Source: Enoplolaimus lenunculus (Eukaryota > Nematoda > Enoplea > Enoplida > Thoracostomopsidae). From it: a stretch of 64,000 bases of DNA. The DNA is taken from NCBI GenBank assembly GCA_030248215.1, contig JASANG010003910.1, positions 351,974 through 415,973 of the forward strand, read 5' to 3'. Below are positions 46,278 through 61,200 of this stretch, piece after piece (within the stretch, counting starts at the first letter, position 1; each line of letters starts with the position of its first letter). Made by a program: the position numbers and the translations under genes. Under the pieces are notes generated by a model. That model saw only the letters and a list, made by a program, of their open reading frames with translations, had not been told where the DNA came from and ran no database searches.

Positions 46278-49200
46278 ATGGATTCTGACGCTGACGACGG
46301 CTTACCTTTAAACAAGGCAAAAGATCTATTCAATGTGTGCGATATTGAGCAAAAAGGATTTATCAATAAACGTGATATGCAAGTTAGTTGAAAAAAATTT
46401 ACCCAAAAACAAAGTCGTAGCTATGAAGATACTATGAAGCTTATTTTAAACCATAATAAATATCTTTTTATTGTCTATAAACTTTTTGTTCAGTACGGGA
46501 TATCTCGTGTATGGTTTCACGATCACGATCTTGGGCTTATACATTGACGCCCAAGTTTCACATTCGTAGGGACGTTTTTTACAATCTCAATATATATTTG
46601 AGTTTTGGTCATAATTTCACACCAGCAATAGTTTTAACAAGCATATGCTAAATCAAATAATGTTCACGTCGCGTGAGCAGCTTTGTAGCTTTACGCTCGT
46701 AATCATTGTGAATCTTGGCTTACAGAACGTGGCCCAAGTGAGTAAAAAGTTTTTGTTGAACTTTTCGCAAGTTTGCGTTAAATTTTACAATTTTCAATGT
46801 TAAATTTAATTGTAGCGGCTAAGTTTGGAACTTCCGGATCTTAATCCAGAGCAACTCGACGATGTATTCGATAGCTTAGATGAAGACGGCAATGGATATT
46901 TGACAATGGACGAATTTGTACGCGGTTTCGGTACGTATGGCAATTACATTCATTGTGTACCGTACATTGATAATTGTTCAACTGCACTAGACTGCATCGA
47001 TTAATAGTTCTATACTAGTCAACGTGATTGCAATATTTGCAACATTAACATACTCTTAGATATATGTAATACATCAAAATTTTTTGTGTTTGCTAAATGA
47101 ACTTAGCGTTTTCACAAAAATTATTAGACCAAACATAAGTAGGAATTAGGGTTGCGCTATACTTGTCTGCGGCGCTGTCCGGCGCCGGCCGTCGCCGTCT
47201 GTCACCGTGTATCACCGTCCGTCACCATACGGCATTGTACATGCGTAATTCATGTACGATACCGTACTGGGACGTACGGTGACGGACGGCGCCGGACGGG
47301 TGACGGACGGGATACGGACAGTGGCGGACGGCGCCGGACGTCAAAAGTATAGCGCAACCCTTATGTCATAAAACGTATCGTGTGCGTTTAAGCTTTATTC
47401 AACTAGATATAGACGTATTTTTTAAACCTAAAATATTTTCAAATTGAAAAACTAATACCCAGGTCATATGGTTTAACATGTAATAATATCATGCAACTCT
47501 TAAAACAATTGTAGTTTGCTGCTGAAGGTAGTCCTGGAACGAAACCAGGATTCAATTTCAAGACCAGATAAGTTTGCCTGAAAGGTTTTGGCGAGCGAAC
47601 ATAAATTTGTTTGAAATTTTTTTGACCGTTTCAAATTATTTTACACCTCGTAATAAGTGTTTTTTAAGTCGTTTCGAAAATTTTGGGTCGATGGGACGTA
47701 TTGTACCCTATCATTCTTTTGCACTCGACCTTGAAGTCAGAAAAAAATTGGAAAAATTTTGGAGCCAATGTTACTTTTGGGGGGGTAACAGTAGATAAAG
47801 CGTATATATTCCTAAGCCTAGCCTAAGCCTAAGCGTTGCAAAAATGAGTTCCTAGGCCTGAGCATAAGCCTAAGCCTAAGCAGAAAAATGTAATATAGAA
47901 TCTAAACCTACTCATTTATGGACCCACCAGAAACCTGGACGCTCCTTAAAGTAACATGGGCCAATTTCGGCATATAGAAAAAAGTGCAATTCATAGTTTT
48001 GTTAAAGTTACACCAAAAATATAACCTATATTTCCAAGTATTTTTAAGGTGCATTTCTTGGACTTTCGATTCCAAGCGAGTTTGAAAATAACGAAGAAGA
48101 AACTGGGCGAACAGAAAATCTACAACAAGATTCCAATTCTGCAGCAATTATTGAAGAACCAGTACGAAAAACAAAATAAATGCTCGTATCCCAATCAAAT
48201 ATTAAACTTTTTAAAGCATTCGTGCAAACGTGGAACGAAAATATACTGGAAGTCTTTGCGCCAAGAAAAATTTGCAAATACCAGAAAAGGTTGACACTGA
48301 TCACTACCCTTGAAATCTCACAACTAATTTTTTGATTTTTTGTCTCACCAGGCAAACTAAAGTTCACAGAAGTATATTCAGATGAAATGCACTTTGCTCA
48401 GCATTAAGAGACTATTGCTGGCCTATACAAAGTATAGAGCAGTATTTTATTAGATCTGAGATCTTTTTATTTTACCCGAATGGGAGGGAGGTAATAAAAC
48501 GGGGATCCCCATTTTGGGTCCTAATCAATAGGAGTCCGTGTCTCTAATAAGAGTCCGTAAGCGGATAGAGAGTTGCTAAACCCTAATTAGAGTCCCCAAA
48601 TATCAATTACCCCTAATTGTAGCGCACAAATGAGTCGAAGACGAAATATAGCTGAGTTCGAAACTGTAAAGCATATTTAAGTTTTGGAAGTACGTTTCAA
48701 AGTATAACCTTCCATTATCGCTTAAGCTTTTGATATAAGACCAACAAACGTTTAACTCAACGGATATGTGCAACAGTGGATGTATCACTAACGAATGGTG
48801 GTAGAAGGCTGGTTAAAAATAAATAACAGTCCGTAACCGAATAACAGGAGAGTAATCCAAATGAAAATCAGTCCCCCTGTTATTCGGGTCACTACATTAC
48901 GAATTTCTGCGATATATATTGCCTAAAACTTAAAATGTTTTATGAAAAGAACATATTTAATTTATTCTCGCTAATAGTATAACTGAGTTTGTAAAATCAT
49001 AGCTTATCCGTACCTGGATCGTATTTTTAGCAGCACAGAACCAACTTTCGATATGGAAGTCAACAATCGAACTCTGAAGACACTTTTCAAGAATTAATGG
49101 ATTCGCTGGGAGCGTCAGAAATTTTTAAAGAAAACGAACAGTAATGCTCAAGAATGAATTAGGCTTCATCGGCCCGTGACTGTGAGGCTTAGTCTTTAGG

Positions 49201-52200
49201 TTTAGGCATACGCTTAAGTTACGTTTACGCTTATGATTCTAAATCGCCAGGTCAACATAATTAACATCGGTCTGCTTATATATTTAAAAGGGTGTTACAG
49301 ATTTTATGGATAAATTTACAACTAATTCGAGCACCAGCCCAAACATTATTTGATTGACCACTTTTGGGCAATTAATTATTTACGCATTGGCCCTGTTCTA
49401 TACATGGGCCATTTTGTTTCTTTGTATAAACAAATATTAATAGGAACAAGAATCACCGCCCGAGGGCGGTGACAAAAACAGATGTGTTCTAAAGGATTGG
49501 TCAAAAAATAAGTTAGTTAGTATTTAAAACGCTTCTCGTGTTGCTTGCAGTATCTTTTAAATGGATTTTTTGAAAGCGCCTGAACTGTAGAACAATTAGA
49601 AATTCGGCCCATGTATAGAACAGAGCCGGATCGTTTTCCGGCGGGGCTGTAATAGAGTCAGTTTAAGCTTTACACTAACGTTTTTGCTTAGGCTTAGGCT
49701 TAGGCTTAGGCTTAATAGACTTAGGCTTAGGAATAGGCTCATCTTTACGCTTAGGTTTAGGCTTAGGCCTAGGCTTAGGCTTAGTAATATGCTAATACTA
49801 CTGTTCCGGCGATGTTCTATACATTGGCCAGAAATTCTATAACCTAAATAATTTGTTGTGGTTTTGAACAAAATCCACTGTAAACATTAAAACAATAAAA
49901 CGACAATCTGTTTAAAATTTAATCTCCTTTCCTTACGGCCTGTACAGTGATGCTAAGGCTTAGGATAGCTCATCCTTACGCTTAGGTTTAGGCTTAGGCC
50001 TAGGCTTAGGCTTGACACCCCCGTTCTATACATAAACTATAAAACTAAATAATTTGTTGTGGTTTTGAACAAAATCCACTGTAACATTAAAACAATAAAT
50101 AAGACAAACAAAATCCTCCACATCCAACCCACAAAAAAATGTTTATACTATCGCTCTTAAAAATAAGACTGTTTCTTATATATCAGTTAACTTTTTTGAC
50201 AAATGTTGAAAAATAATTTTTGATCACATCGAATTTGTTGATAATAAGTGTAATAAAATGTTGATTTTGGCAAGTTAAAGGACAACAATGGTCCGCAATA
50301 TGTGGGAAAAGCTTCGACAAGATGATCCTTCGCTGTTGGAACATTTTGAACAGTTTGTTGCTCAAGTCACTTGCGAGATACGGCGAACTCAAGACGGATA
50401 TTCAGCGCTGGAGACAGCCCTGGAACAGTAAGTTAAATTTTATGACTTGACTGATTTTATATATTATTAAAGCTGAAACGTCCCATATACGTATTTTAAG
50501 CAGCGTTCCAGCTGTTGTTTTTGCATGCAAATTAGAACACATAAATACGGTTTAGAAAGCCAATGTAACACGATGTAGTAAAGAGTTAAGGTTATGTGAA
50601 GTATTAAACCCAAATGTAACGAAAAAATAGATTTTTCAGGAGAAATACATGTAGTGTTGAAAACTTGCAACCATGTTTACTAATTAATTACTAGCAGCAA
50701 ATCTAAACGCAACTTATACGCAAGATAACGGTATAACGTACATGGAATACAGAATTTTCAAGTGATAAAAATTTCTTGTTTGTATCATTAATATTTGCAG
50801 TTTTTTCGAGCACTGCCATTTACGCTATATTTTTGCTAAGAAAACACATTTTGAACTTTTGAAGAACAAATTGCATAGCAAAATTTTCAACCAAAGATGA
50901 CTGGTGGGAGGATTTCGTCCTTATTGCATTATAGTCAATCCTGCAACGAAATCGGCTTGAGTAATATGGCACGTTTAGTTTATTAACAAAGCTATGCTTA
51001 GTAACTTTGACAGAAACATCAATACGTATTCATTCTATTTCTAAAATGTGATGAAACAACCTTATTTAAATTATTAGCCATATATCAGAATTTCCAGCAA
51101 ACGCAGAACTGATCTTAATAACAAATTGCTCACACAACATTCGCTTTCAGCTAAAATGCGGAATATTTAGCTGTACAGTTAAGTTTAATGATGCTTTAGA
51201 AAAGGTACAGCGCATGATGAACAAGTTCGCAAACTGTACGAAGAAATGGAAGCACAGATAAAGTTGGAAAAACAACGAGTCAAGCACGAAGTATATCATT
51301 TTTTGTTTCCTCAGCACTGCAACTAAGAATTTCTAGTAGAGGGCCAAAGAGATTTTAAGCGAAAAATTTTCAGTTTACTATCTATAACCCCTTCTCACAT
51401 TGACTTGCTTATAGGCAACTCAGCGCAGTGCATATACGTTAAATAATATATATCGCACCGTGTTTAACAATTGCAACACGTATACATAGTACTAAATCAC
51501 CACAAGACGTGAGAGCACCCTCGGGCTCGAGCGTCAAGCTCCTACAGCTGAGTGGCGATGGTATACGCCTCCCACTCCAGTCGCCGGAGTTCGAATCCTA
51601 GCATAAAAGTAGGTCTCAGGGGAAATACAAAATATTCATGTGAGAAAGGGTTAAGAGAAGGCAAGCAATACATTCCAAATCTAGAATTGTTGCAATTGCG
51701 TTGTAAAGATTTTTGGCCAGGAGGCGAAGCTGTTCGTAGGAGGATCAGCGGCGACGCCCTCAGTGTCGCGCACATGTGGACTTGAAGGTTTTGCAAAATC
51801 GATAACGTGAACCAGCGTTAGGTTTGTCGGAAAAAATTGAATCGACCGGAATGAAAAACATGTACCCGTTCGTCAACAAATGTAAAGACGGTAATAATGG
51901 ATTCTATATCTGGTAACAAAATGATAGTAAGAAAATCAGTTAATCTATTAATAGTACAGGTCAAAATTTAGCCACACATGACAAGTATAGTTACACACCA
52001 CAAAAGTGTCAAATGCCTAACAATACCCAGCTGGCTGGCTACAAACTTGTAGGTTTGAGTTCGGCAAAAAAATCTTCTAACAGAGTTTCATTGTTGCATA
52101 AATTTAATCAGAAGTTTACTTCAAAATTAACTCGTTACACAGCTGAGAATGTTATAGATCAAGCAAAACCAAAAATTAAAATGTATACTATAGGGCGATT

Positions 52201-55200
52201 ATTTTCAGATGAAAGAGTAGGATCGATCAGTAAAAATATTGTAACCTTAGACATCTGTTGAGTCAATAAAATATAGCGTATGCTTCAAATTTAGCTCTAT
52301 CGCGGCTATAGCGAGCACAAGCAGCAATAACGTCTTGTATATCCAATCATGCAAGTATTACAAAGCCTGTAGCCAGATCAACATAACACGAGCCGGAAAA
52401 TTTTTGGTGGTATCAATATTTTTCTAAGGGCCATGAAGTCTGCTAGCGTCCCTTTGGCTAGAGGACTGCTGGATTGAATGTTTGGTACGTTTTATATCAA
52501 GAGCGAACCATTTTTGTTCGCGGGACTCTAATTGAGCAGACTTAACCATTAGAGTATTTTGTTGCCTAGGCATATGCTTAGTTATAGGCTTATCGTTACG
52601 CTTACACTTAGGCTTAAGATAAGCTTTTGGGGTATGCTTTTAGTACTGTTACGTCCAAAGTATAGGCCGAATGTTTAATATGCGATTCCATAAAGCGTGT
52701 TTCTGATAATTTTATATTGTTCAAAACAAAAATTCGGTACTAAATAATTTTACAAACCGTACCAACTAAAACTAACTTGTGTCCATTCAATTCGATGACC
52801 AATCAGCCACTTCCAACCATGTTTTAATTTTCAAAAACGTTTAAATTAAAAAAATAATTTATTTATCAAAAAACAGTGTTTTAATCTTCAAAAAATATAT
52901 AATGTTTCAATTTTCAAAAATTGTTTTAATTTAAAAAAATTTATTTATCAAAAAATAATGTTTAAATTTTCAAAAAACAATGTTTTAATTGTCAAAAAAC
53001 AATGTTTTAATTTTCAAAAAAGAATGTTTTATTATTCAAAAATTTAAATAATTTTACTTTGCAGGAGCAAGAGCGAATGGAACAGCTTCAAATAGAAATG
53101 GAAGCATTGATTAAAGAGCGCGATGCTCAACTGGCTGAGCTTGTACAAAAACAACAAGAGGTTAATATAGAGTGTACGGGGTTACCGGTTTGTGCCTATG
53201 TACTAAGTACACATAAACATTATAAAAAACAAGGCGTTTGGCCCGTGTTACTTTAAGGAGCGTCCAGGTTTCCTGTGGGTCTATAAATGACTAGGTTTAG
53301 ATTCTAGATTACATTGTTTTCACTAGGCTTAGGCTTAGGCTTAGGCTTAGGCCTAGGGACACAATTTTGCAACGCTTAGGCTTAGGCTTAGGAATACGCT
53401 TAATCTACTTTTGCGCCCCTTAAGTAACATTGGCCAGGTGTTTCAACAACCATTTCACACGCGTTGTTCTCAACTGTGGTTGGTCTAGAAATTTCTGACG
53501 ATTTGATTCAGAAATTTCTGACGAATGGGGTCATGCGATATATATACTTGTGAGAAAACAAAGCAAGTGAGAGCGAGCGAGAAGCCAAACGCAATTTTAG
53601 AACATTAATCCTTAATGCAAAATTTTGCTTTTGATCCGTGTTCGAAGACTATAGCCGGCACTGCCTATTTTAGAATCCGTTAGTCGCCGTCAATAGTGGC
53701 CAGTGATAAAAAAGCAATTTGTGTGGAAAGCATACAAATTGCTAAACAATTATATTTCATTTCAGCTCGAAAATCGCCTATCTGAAGTAGACGAACAGAA
53801 ACATATGACAGCGTTGGAAAACGAAAAATTACAAGAAGTGAGTGTACAGTTTTATTTTGGCCCCATACGAAGGCCTGCTCGGAAGAAAACTACGAAGTTA
53901 ACCATTTGTTTGGTTTCTTAATACCAAAAACGTTTCTACCATGGAGTGGACATTCCCAATCGGGTTCCAATGTGCGCGGCGTAATGCCGCCTATAAACAT
54001 GCAGTTGACAAAAAGTGCGGCTGGAATATTCGTGCGCATATTCGTTCGCATAGAAATATTTCGACTCGCGTAAAGATTAGGGGCGGAACGTGTTTCTACA
54101 CGACTGCAACAGAGTAAGCTTAAGCTTTAGACTACTTCTTTAAGTTAGGCTTAGGCTTAATAGGTTTAGGTATAAGCTCACTTTTACGCCTAGGTTTAGG
54201 CTTAGGCGAAGGTTTAGGAATAATGCTTATACGGCTATTTCAGCCCTGTTCTATACATTGTCCAGTATTTCCGGAGTTTTACTAAAAATACCTACAAGGT
54301 TTCATTTTAAATACTTAATCATATTTTATTCCAATATTTGAAAGCGTAACCTGAGCATAATTCATAAAATATTATGATTGTGGATGTAAAACAACGAACA
54401 ATTGTCGAACAGCGCCCAATTACCGTTCACTTGAGAAAATTTTAAATATGGTAACTAAGCTGGAAATTTTTCATTTTTCATTTTATACACCTATGAAAAA
54501 AAATTGATATTGCAAGCACAAAGGGCGTAGTTGCACCATCTTGCGCATATATACTTATCGGCTCATATACCTCTTGGCAAAATAACGTAGGTTGGCCAAC
54601 GGTTTCTAGAAACCCAAGCAATACGGTCAAAAATAGCGAAACCGTTTTACTTTCCCGGTTTGTTCAAAAGCGTAATTGTTGTGCAGTTCAATTTTTTGTT
54701 TACATAAATAAAACTTAAACCATTAGTTATACATGTTTTACGCTAAACTATCAATGATTTTAGTGAATAGTTTCCAATCAAATGATTTAGTTTAAATGTG
54801 CTCATACTGCGTTGTTTATCATAGGCACATTTTCCGGAAGCTTGGACACCTTAGAAATTATAACACATTTGTTATTCATACCTGTCTTTTCTATTGATTC
54901 CCCAACCAAATGGACCTGCAGAAGCTAAGAAAGAATCAGCGTTCCTATGAAACATCAGGAGAATTCGAGTAAAAGTGTAACATCGCATGCGACTCATGTG
55001 TAATCCTTGCGTTTCGTTGAAACTTTTAGGGGCTCTGTAGCATAATCTGAGTACGGGCTTGTAATGCCATGACAAGTAGTTTAACATTTTGCATTTCGTT
55101 AAATACGGAGATTGCACGTCGTACACGACGCACTGCGAAAATTAATATGCTAAATTTCTAGTTAACACAAGTATAGATCAACTAAAAACGAATAATGCTT

Positions 55201-58200
55201 TTATTTGCATTTTGTTTTGTCTAGCGGTTCAGCGTAGGTCGCAATATTAATCCTAAGCACCAGTCTGTAAATGTCGCGTAAATATGACGCCCCCCCCCAA
55301 CTACGAGTGACCTATGTGAACCTAACTGTAGACATCCTCACCTCTCATTGGTCGATATTTTTAATGGCCCATGTATAGAACATGGCCAGAAAAATGGTAT
55401 AAACATATTCCTAAGCCTAAGCCTAAGCCTAAGCGTAAGGATGAACCTATTCCTAAGCCTAAGCCTAAGCCTAAGTAAAAATTTAGTCTAAAGCTTAAAC
55501 TGGCTCTGTTACAGCTCCTCCGGAAAACGATCCGGCCCTGTTGTATACATGGGCGTTTTGTGTACTGCATGAAACATTTTATGTCAAGAAAATTATCCTT
55601 GTCACTTCTAAAACCTCTAATAACAATTTGGTTGTGAAGGTATTCGATTGCTATCAAACAGCGGTATTTTACCGTTGTGGTTAATACCAACTGAACTCCA
55701 GTATATTCTCATATGTTCGTTAAGCTTATGACCAGTTCCGACGGAAACGACCCAAACCAAAACCCTAATTTGAGCCAGCCCGACCCATGGGAGGCCCTAT
55801 CTTAGCAAACTAAACTTTTTTACCGGACCTCGAAGTAATTGAGGTGTGAAACATTTTATTGGGGCCCCTCGAACCTGTTTCGGGGGGGGGGGGGCGAATA
55901 TCCTAACGCTGGCCGTGCATGACTATGCTACTATTATTTTGGACGGTAAACTGCAGGCAATATGAACATTCCTAACACGATTTAATTATGATACAATGCT
56001 TGAAATAATAATTAATTACAGTGTCGGAATTGTAAAATTATACTTTACTTCGTTAAACTAAGACTGGCGCTAGGTTTGTAGTTGAATATTTTGAATTTTT
56101 CTGTAAGACAACGGCTGAACATAACATCCAATTAAATTGAAGAGAATGGCAGAATGCTGCGTGTGCAAGCTATCGGTTTAGGGTTGCGCTATACTTGTCA
56201 CGAGGGGCGCCGTCCGGTGCCATCCGTTGCCGTTGGGTGCTGTCCGAGACGTGCAATACCGCACGTTAATGTACCGTGACAGACGGCGGCGAGACGGCGT
56301 CGGACGTCATCAGAAGAACAGCGCCACCCGTTACTTGCTACTTTCGTACATAAAAATTGTACCAAAACTATGAGCGTATTCAGATTTCCATTTATGCTCT
56401 TTTAACCAATTACAAGCTTGATCCTAAACCTTTGCCTACTCGTAAGCTTTAGTTCATCTTAAAGTTTCGAAAAGTTGGCAAGACCATTGGGTTTATATAT
56501 AGCAATGTCCTACGTCTATTCGAATTTTCAATATATAATTTGAAATTCAGGTGTTTAGAGATTCGACAGTTAAAGACCAGTCGCTATCTTCCAACAGTGC
56601 TACATTCAGTTGAGAATACCAAAGACACCTTTAGATTCAGTGAGAAATAATGAACTCGTGATAACTCTAACAATCAAATTATTTCTATGGTCTGACGGGC
56701 CCATGTAAAGATCAGGGGCGAACAGTATTTCTGTGGGACTAGAATAGAGTAAGCTTAAGGTTTGGACTATTTTTTGCTTGGCTTAGGCTTAGGCTTAGGA
56801 ATATGCTTATAATACTGTTCCGCCCCTGTTCTTTACATTGGCCGTTAGACGAATACAGGCCACTAAAATGTCAAATCATACGCAGCGCGTAGTTTTTTTT
56901 TTAATTTTTCTAAAAATAATTAATCCTGTACCAAATTTCAGGGTATTAACTATACTCTCTATTTATTTAACTTCCATTATGTGCCATACAAAACATAACT
57001 TTGATTCATGGACCCTATGATTTAGTGTGTCCCAGTTATTAATAGATCATCAATACGGCTTTTGCTTCGGCTTAAAACCAAATGGCAAAAAACACCAAGG
57101 GTTTTGGTTGTTTCGCTTCCAATTCCGGTATGAAATGAATGTGGTATATTTACTGACAGGTTTCGCTGCGTGTTTTTATGATCTTGATTTTTGGTTTAGT
57201 AAAATGAAGTCAGGCTGTTGAGGGATACCAGAAATAATGAAGTCAGGCTGTTGAGGGATACCAGAAATAAGGAAGTCAGGCTGTTGAGGGATACCAGAAA
57301 TAAGGAAGTCAGGCTGTTGAGGGATACCAGAAATAAGGAAGTCAGGCTGTTGAGGGATACCAGAAATAAGGAAGTCAGGCTGGAGGAAACAGAAAAAAAA
57401 CAAAACAAAAAAAAAGGAAGTCAGGCTGTTGTGGGATACCAGAAGTAAGGAAGTCAGGCTGTTGTGGGATACCAGAAATAAGGAAGTCAGGCTGTTGAGG
57501 GATACCAGAAATAAGGAAGTCAGGCTGTTGTGGGATACCAGAAATAAGGAAGTCAGGCTGTTGTGGGATACCAGAAATAAGGAAGTCAGGCTGTTGTGGG
57601 ATACCAGAAATAAGGAAGTCAGGCTGTTGAGGGATACCAGAAATAAGGAAGTCAGGCTGTTGAGGGATACCAGAAATTTTTGAAGGAAAGCGCATGATAA
57701 TAGCAGGCCCGTTGCCAGAGGAGGGCGGCTCCCGCGTTAACACAGGGTACCTGGTTTATACAAGTAGATAAACATTATAAAACACGGGCTGGATTTCCAA
57801 ATCTCTGCTTAAGTGCGACTTAGTACTTAGGTATGTGCTAAGTAATTCCTTAACCATTTTGTCGTTGTTAAAGCGTACTTAAGTTAAGTAGATACTTAAA
57901 TCGCTGACAAAATTTGGTATATTACAAACTATCCGTTCAAGCATACTAACTTGGTCTATTGAAATGATATACTCATGGTGTCTCATTAATAGAAAACAAA
58001 ACTATTACTTTTTTGTTATGATAATGGCTGACATTTGGCGCTTATTTAGTTTTGCTCAAAATTTTAAGTATTTACTTAAGTCGGCGACTTAAATTACTTA
58101 AGTATAACTTAATAAACACTCAAGTAAGATTTCAAAAACCTAGCCAAAATGTTTTAAGGTAAGACCCTTTCGCTCACGTTGTCTGTAACCATGACATAGC

Positions 58201-61200
58201 CAGCAATTCTGACACTAACTTTTCAATACAAAATTTATATTTTGATTTCGATCAGGGAAAACAGTCGAGACAGCTTGGATCCAAAAATGCAAAGGGGGGG
58301 TAGTTTAGATGGTCAATGAAATTTACGACGTATATATCATATGCGGAAGAATACCTTTTACAAAGTTGGCTCTATTGAAAGTTTTTGCCACTTATCCAAT
58401 AATTGTTTGTCAGCCGTTTTATACAGTTAATTGGTTGGATTTATCCCAACGGTTGGTTTCAAATCAATTTTTTCTATTGCCCGCAACAGTTGAATATGAC
58501 ATTTTTAACCTTTATTCATTATTTCTTGCGACGCGGTATATTTACAGTTTCAATTCACTTTAGCGATGTGCAGTGGCCGATCCAAAGGGTGAACAGCTTG
58601 CCAATGTCTCCCAACAACATGGATTAAACCAAAAATTTTGTATTAAAATTGAGTAGTAAAAATTTGATTTGGCTTCGCAGTTATATGTCACGTCCGATTG
58701 CGGATCCAGAAATTTCTGACCGGGTAGAAACGGATGCGTAATATGTTTTGAAAAAAAGACCTCGATTTTCGTGGTGCAAGTGTGAAAACTGTGTAAAGTA
58801 CGAAGACTTTACTATTTAGTCATAAAAACGTTCTGATGAGGGGCGCACTCCATGGATCCGTGATTGTGATCCTCATCACACCCCTCAGAAATTTCTGGAT
58901 CCGTCACTGTGCTAACACATCAAAACAAAACAGCATAAAGAAGAACATATTTAACGTTGCGTGCAACGTCTATATTCTCGCACGAACGAACAGACGGACC
59001 TAATTATAAAAGAGCGGTATGTATTTGGCACCACGGACAATTTGGTTGTAACAGCGTTCGCAGGTTTCGCTTTTTTTGCCTGAATACTAGATTGAACCGT
59101 TAAGAAATAAACCCTTGATAGCTGGATGATTATTTAGAACAGCCAAAATGACACTAATTGATAGATAGCCACTTTGACACAAGTCGGCTTTATGGACGGC
59201 CAAGCCAATTACTTAAGTATAAATGGTTTAGTGCGCAAGTCTATTTGTCTCGGCAAACATTTCCTTGTCTCAAGTCAGTTGTCGCCTGAATATTTTAGTT
59301 GCTTGGTTATTGACTGCATCACTGGCCCATGTAAAGATCAGGGGCGGAACGTTTTTCTGTGGGACTGTAATAAAGTAAGCTTAAGGTTTACACTATTTTT
59401 TTGCTTGGCTTAGGCTTAGGCTCAGGCTTAGGCTTAGGAATATGCTCATTATTACGCTTAAACTCAGGCTTAGGCTTAGGCGTAGGAATATGGTTATAAT
59501 ACTGTTCCGCTCCTGTTCTTTACATTGGCCACATTGCTAACGATGTTTTGGCTACGCATAGATAAAGCGTTTCCTAACGATTAGTTTAGTTGTTACAAAA
59601 AAATTGCTGTATTGACTCGAATAACAGGAGGGACTGATATTTATTTTGCCTGTTCAGAGAGTTTCCGTGTTAATGGATTGTGGACTGTTGTTTATTTTTA
59701 ATTCACCCCATGTTACTTGAACACTACACACTTCTTTTTTTACATTTTTTCGTTTGGGCAGAGTTAACTTACTCCGAAGAATTTTGGTGATTTACGATGC
59801 CCGTTAATCTCTGTGTGTTTACATATTTTAGTAGTCTAGGCGATTTTTCTGCTTTGATCCTTTTATGGATTCTAGTTGGGACTAATGGACTGTGTCCACT
59901 GGTGAACTCTAATTTAGGGATTCCAAACGATTAGAACTCTAAATTGGGACCCTCTCTTATTCGGGTCACTACAGTATACTTATTAAGCATTACAAAAGTT
60001 TTTTCTTGATCGAATATATTTCAATTTGCTGCGAAATACATGAAACATCACAAAGTTTCGTTCGTAGGTTTCAATCATGAAGGACCTCCAGCGAGAGAAT
60101 GACAAGAGGGTCCAGCCCTCGGTCCTTTACTAAAATTTCGCTTCTTCCCCTCAGAAATGTTTCACTATAGCTTGTATTAGCCACCTGAAATCCCCGTATG
60201 CCCCTTCGAAAGTTTTTTAGCCTCCTCTAACACCCCTGAAGCTAGGTGAGCTGGCTTCAGGACAGAGTTGATATGTGGGTAGTATACCATAATATTAATT
60301 AAGAAACGAAAGTCTATCAGATTTAGCGTGCGATAGGTAGAAAATCTTTAGCATACTTGCATGTTGAAAAATACTTAGTTGATCGTACGTTAATATGATG
60401 AACCATATATCTTGTTTTTTCCTTCGAAATTGCTTGTTTTGGCTTATGCACTGCAAAAAATGGTGAGTCAATTTGACTCTTTTCGAAATTAGCTCTACAG
60501 GACTATAAAAACTGAGTCAAATTCGACGCCACCAGAGTCAAACGTTTTCGAAGACAGTCAATTTGATTCACCATTTTTTACAGTGTACCTATGCACCAGA
60601 ATTAGTTTTCCAGCAAACATGGTACATTTACAATTACTAGCGACGTACAGAAAGATTTTACCATACCGGACATACAGACAACTGTGAAAAAACGCTGAAA
60701 TATTTGCCAGAATTGTTTGACGGTAACTGTAAAAACAGTGTAAAAGTGTCAATTAGTTATCGCCGATCGCAACCTTTCGAGGAAGACAGCCTATGTCGTC
60801 TGCATTATTCCAATTGTATACGTATACAAGATGCCTATACAAACAAGCAAATTTAAAACCATTTTAAAGCCTGAAATTATTAATTCTTAACGTTTTTGGA
60901 CACAAATACACTTTATTCCGTTTCACATGAATTCATAATATGTTCCAACTTCGCTTACTAAAACATGAACCTTTTCTTAAACAATGTTGGTCCCACTTGT
61001 AACCCTTTCGCACATGAATATTTTCTGTTTCATCCAAGATTTAATTTCAAGCGAGGATTTGAACGTCGTACTCTCAAACGGAATAAGTTTATAATCAACG
61101 GTTGAGCTCAAGATGGATTAGCACGTTTTCTGGAGATTTAGTGCTGTGCGTTCGTGTTGAGCACTCAGTCGGCACATTAGTTGTTCATAGTATACTTTAT

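Noticed and set aside
47152-47352. Arg/Gly-rich frame in a GC-rich block
   Set aside because: It lies wholly inside the GACGG foldback element.
51540-51605. Functional tRNA gene
   Set aside because: A and B boxes are at the right spacing, but acceptor and T stems do not pair properly and the sequence lies inside a TTAA-type transposon.
57207-57677. CRISPR array
   Set aside because: Units of 33 bp are contiguous without spacers, in an intron of an animal gene.
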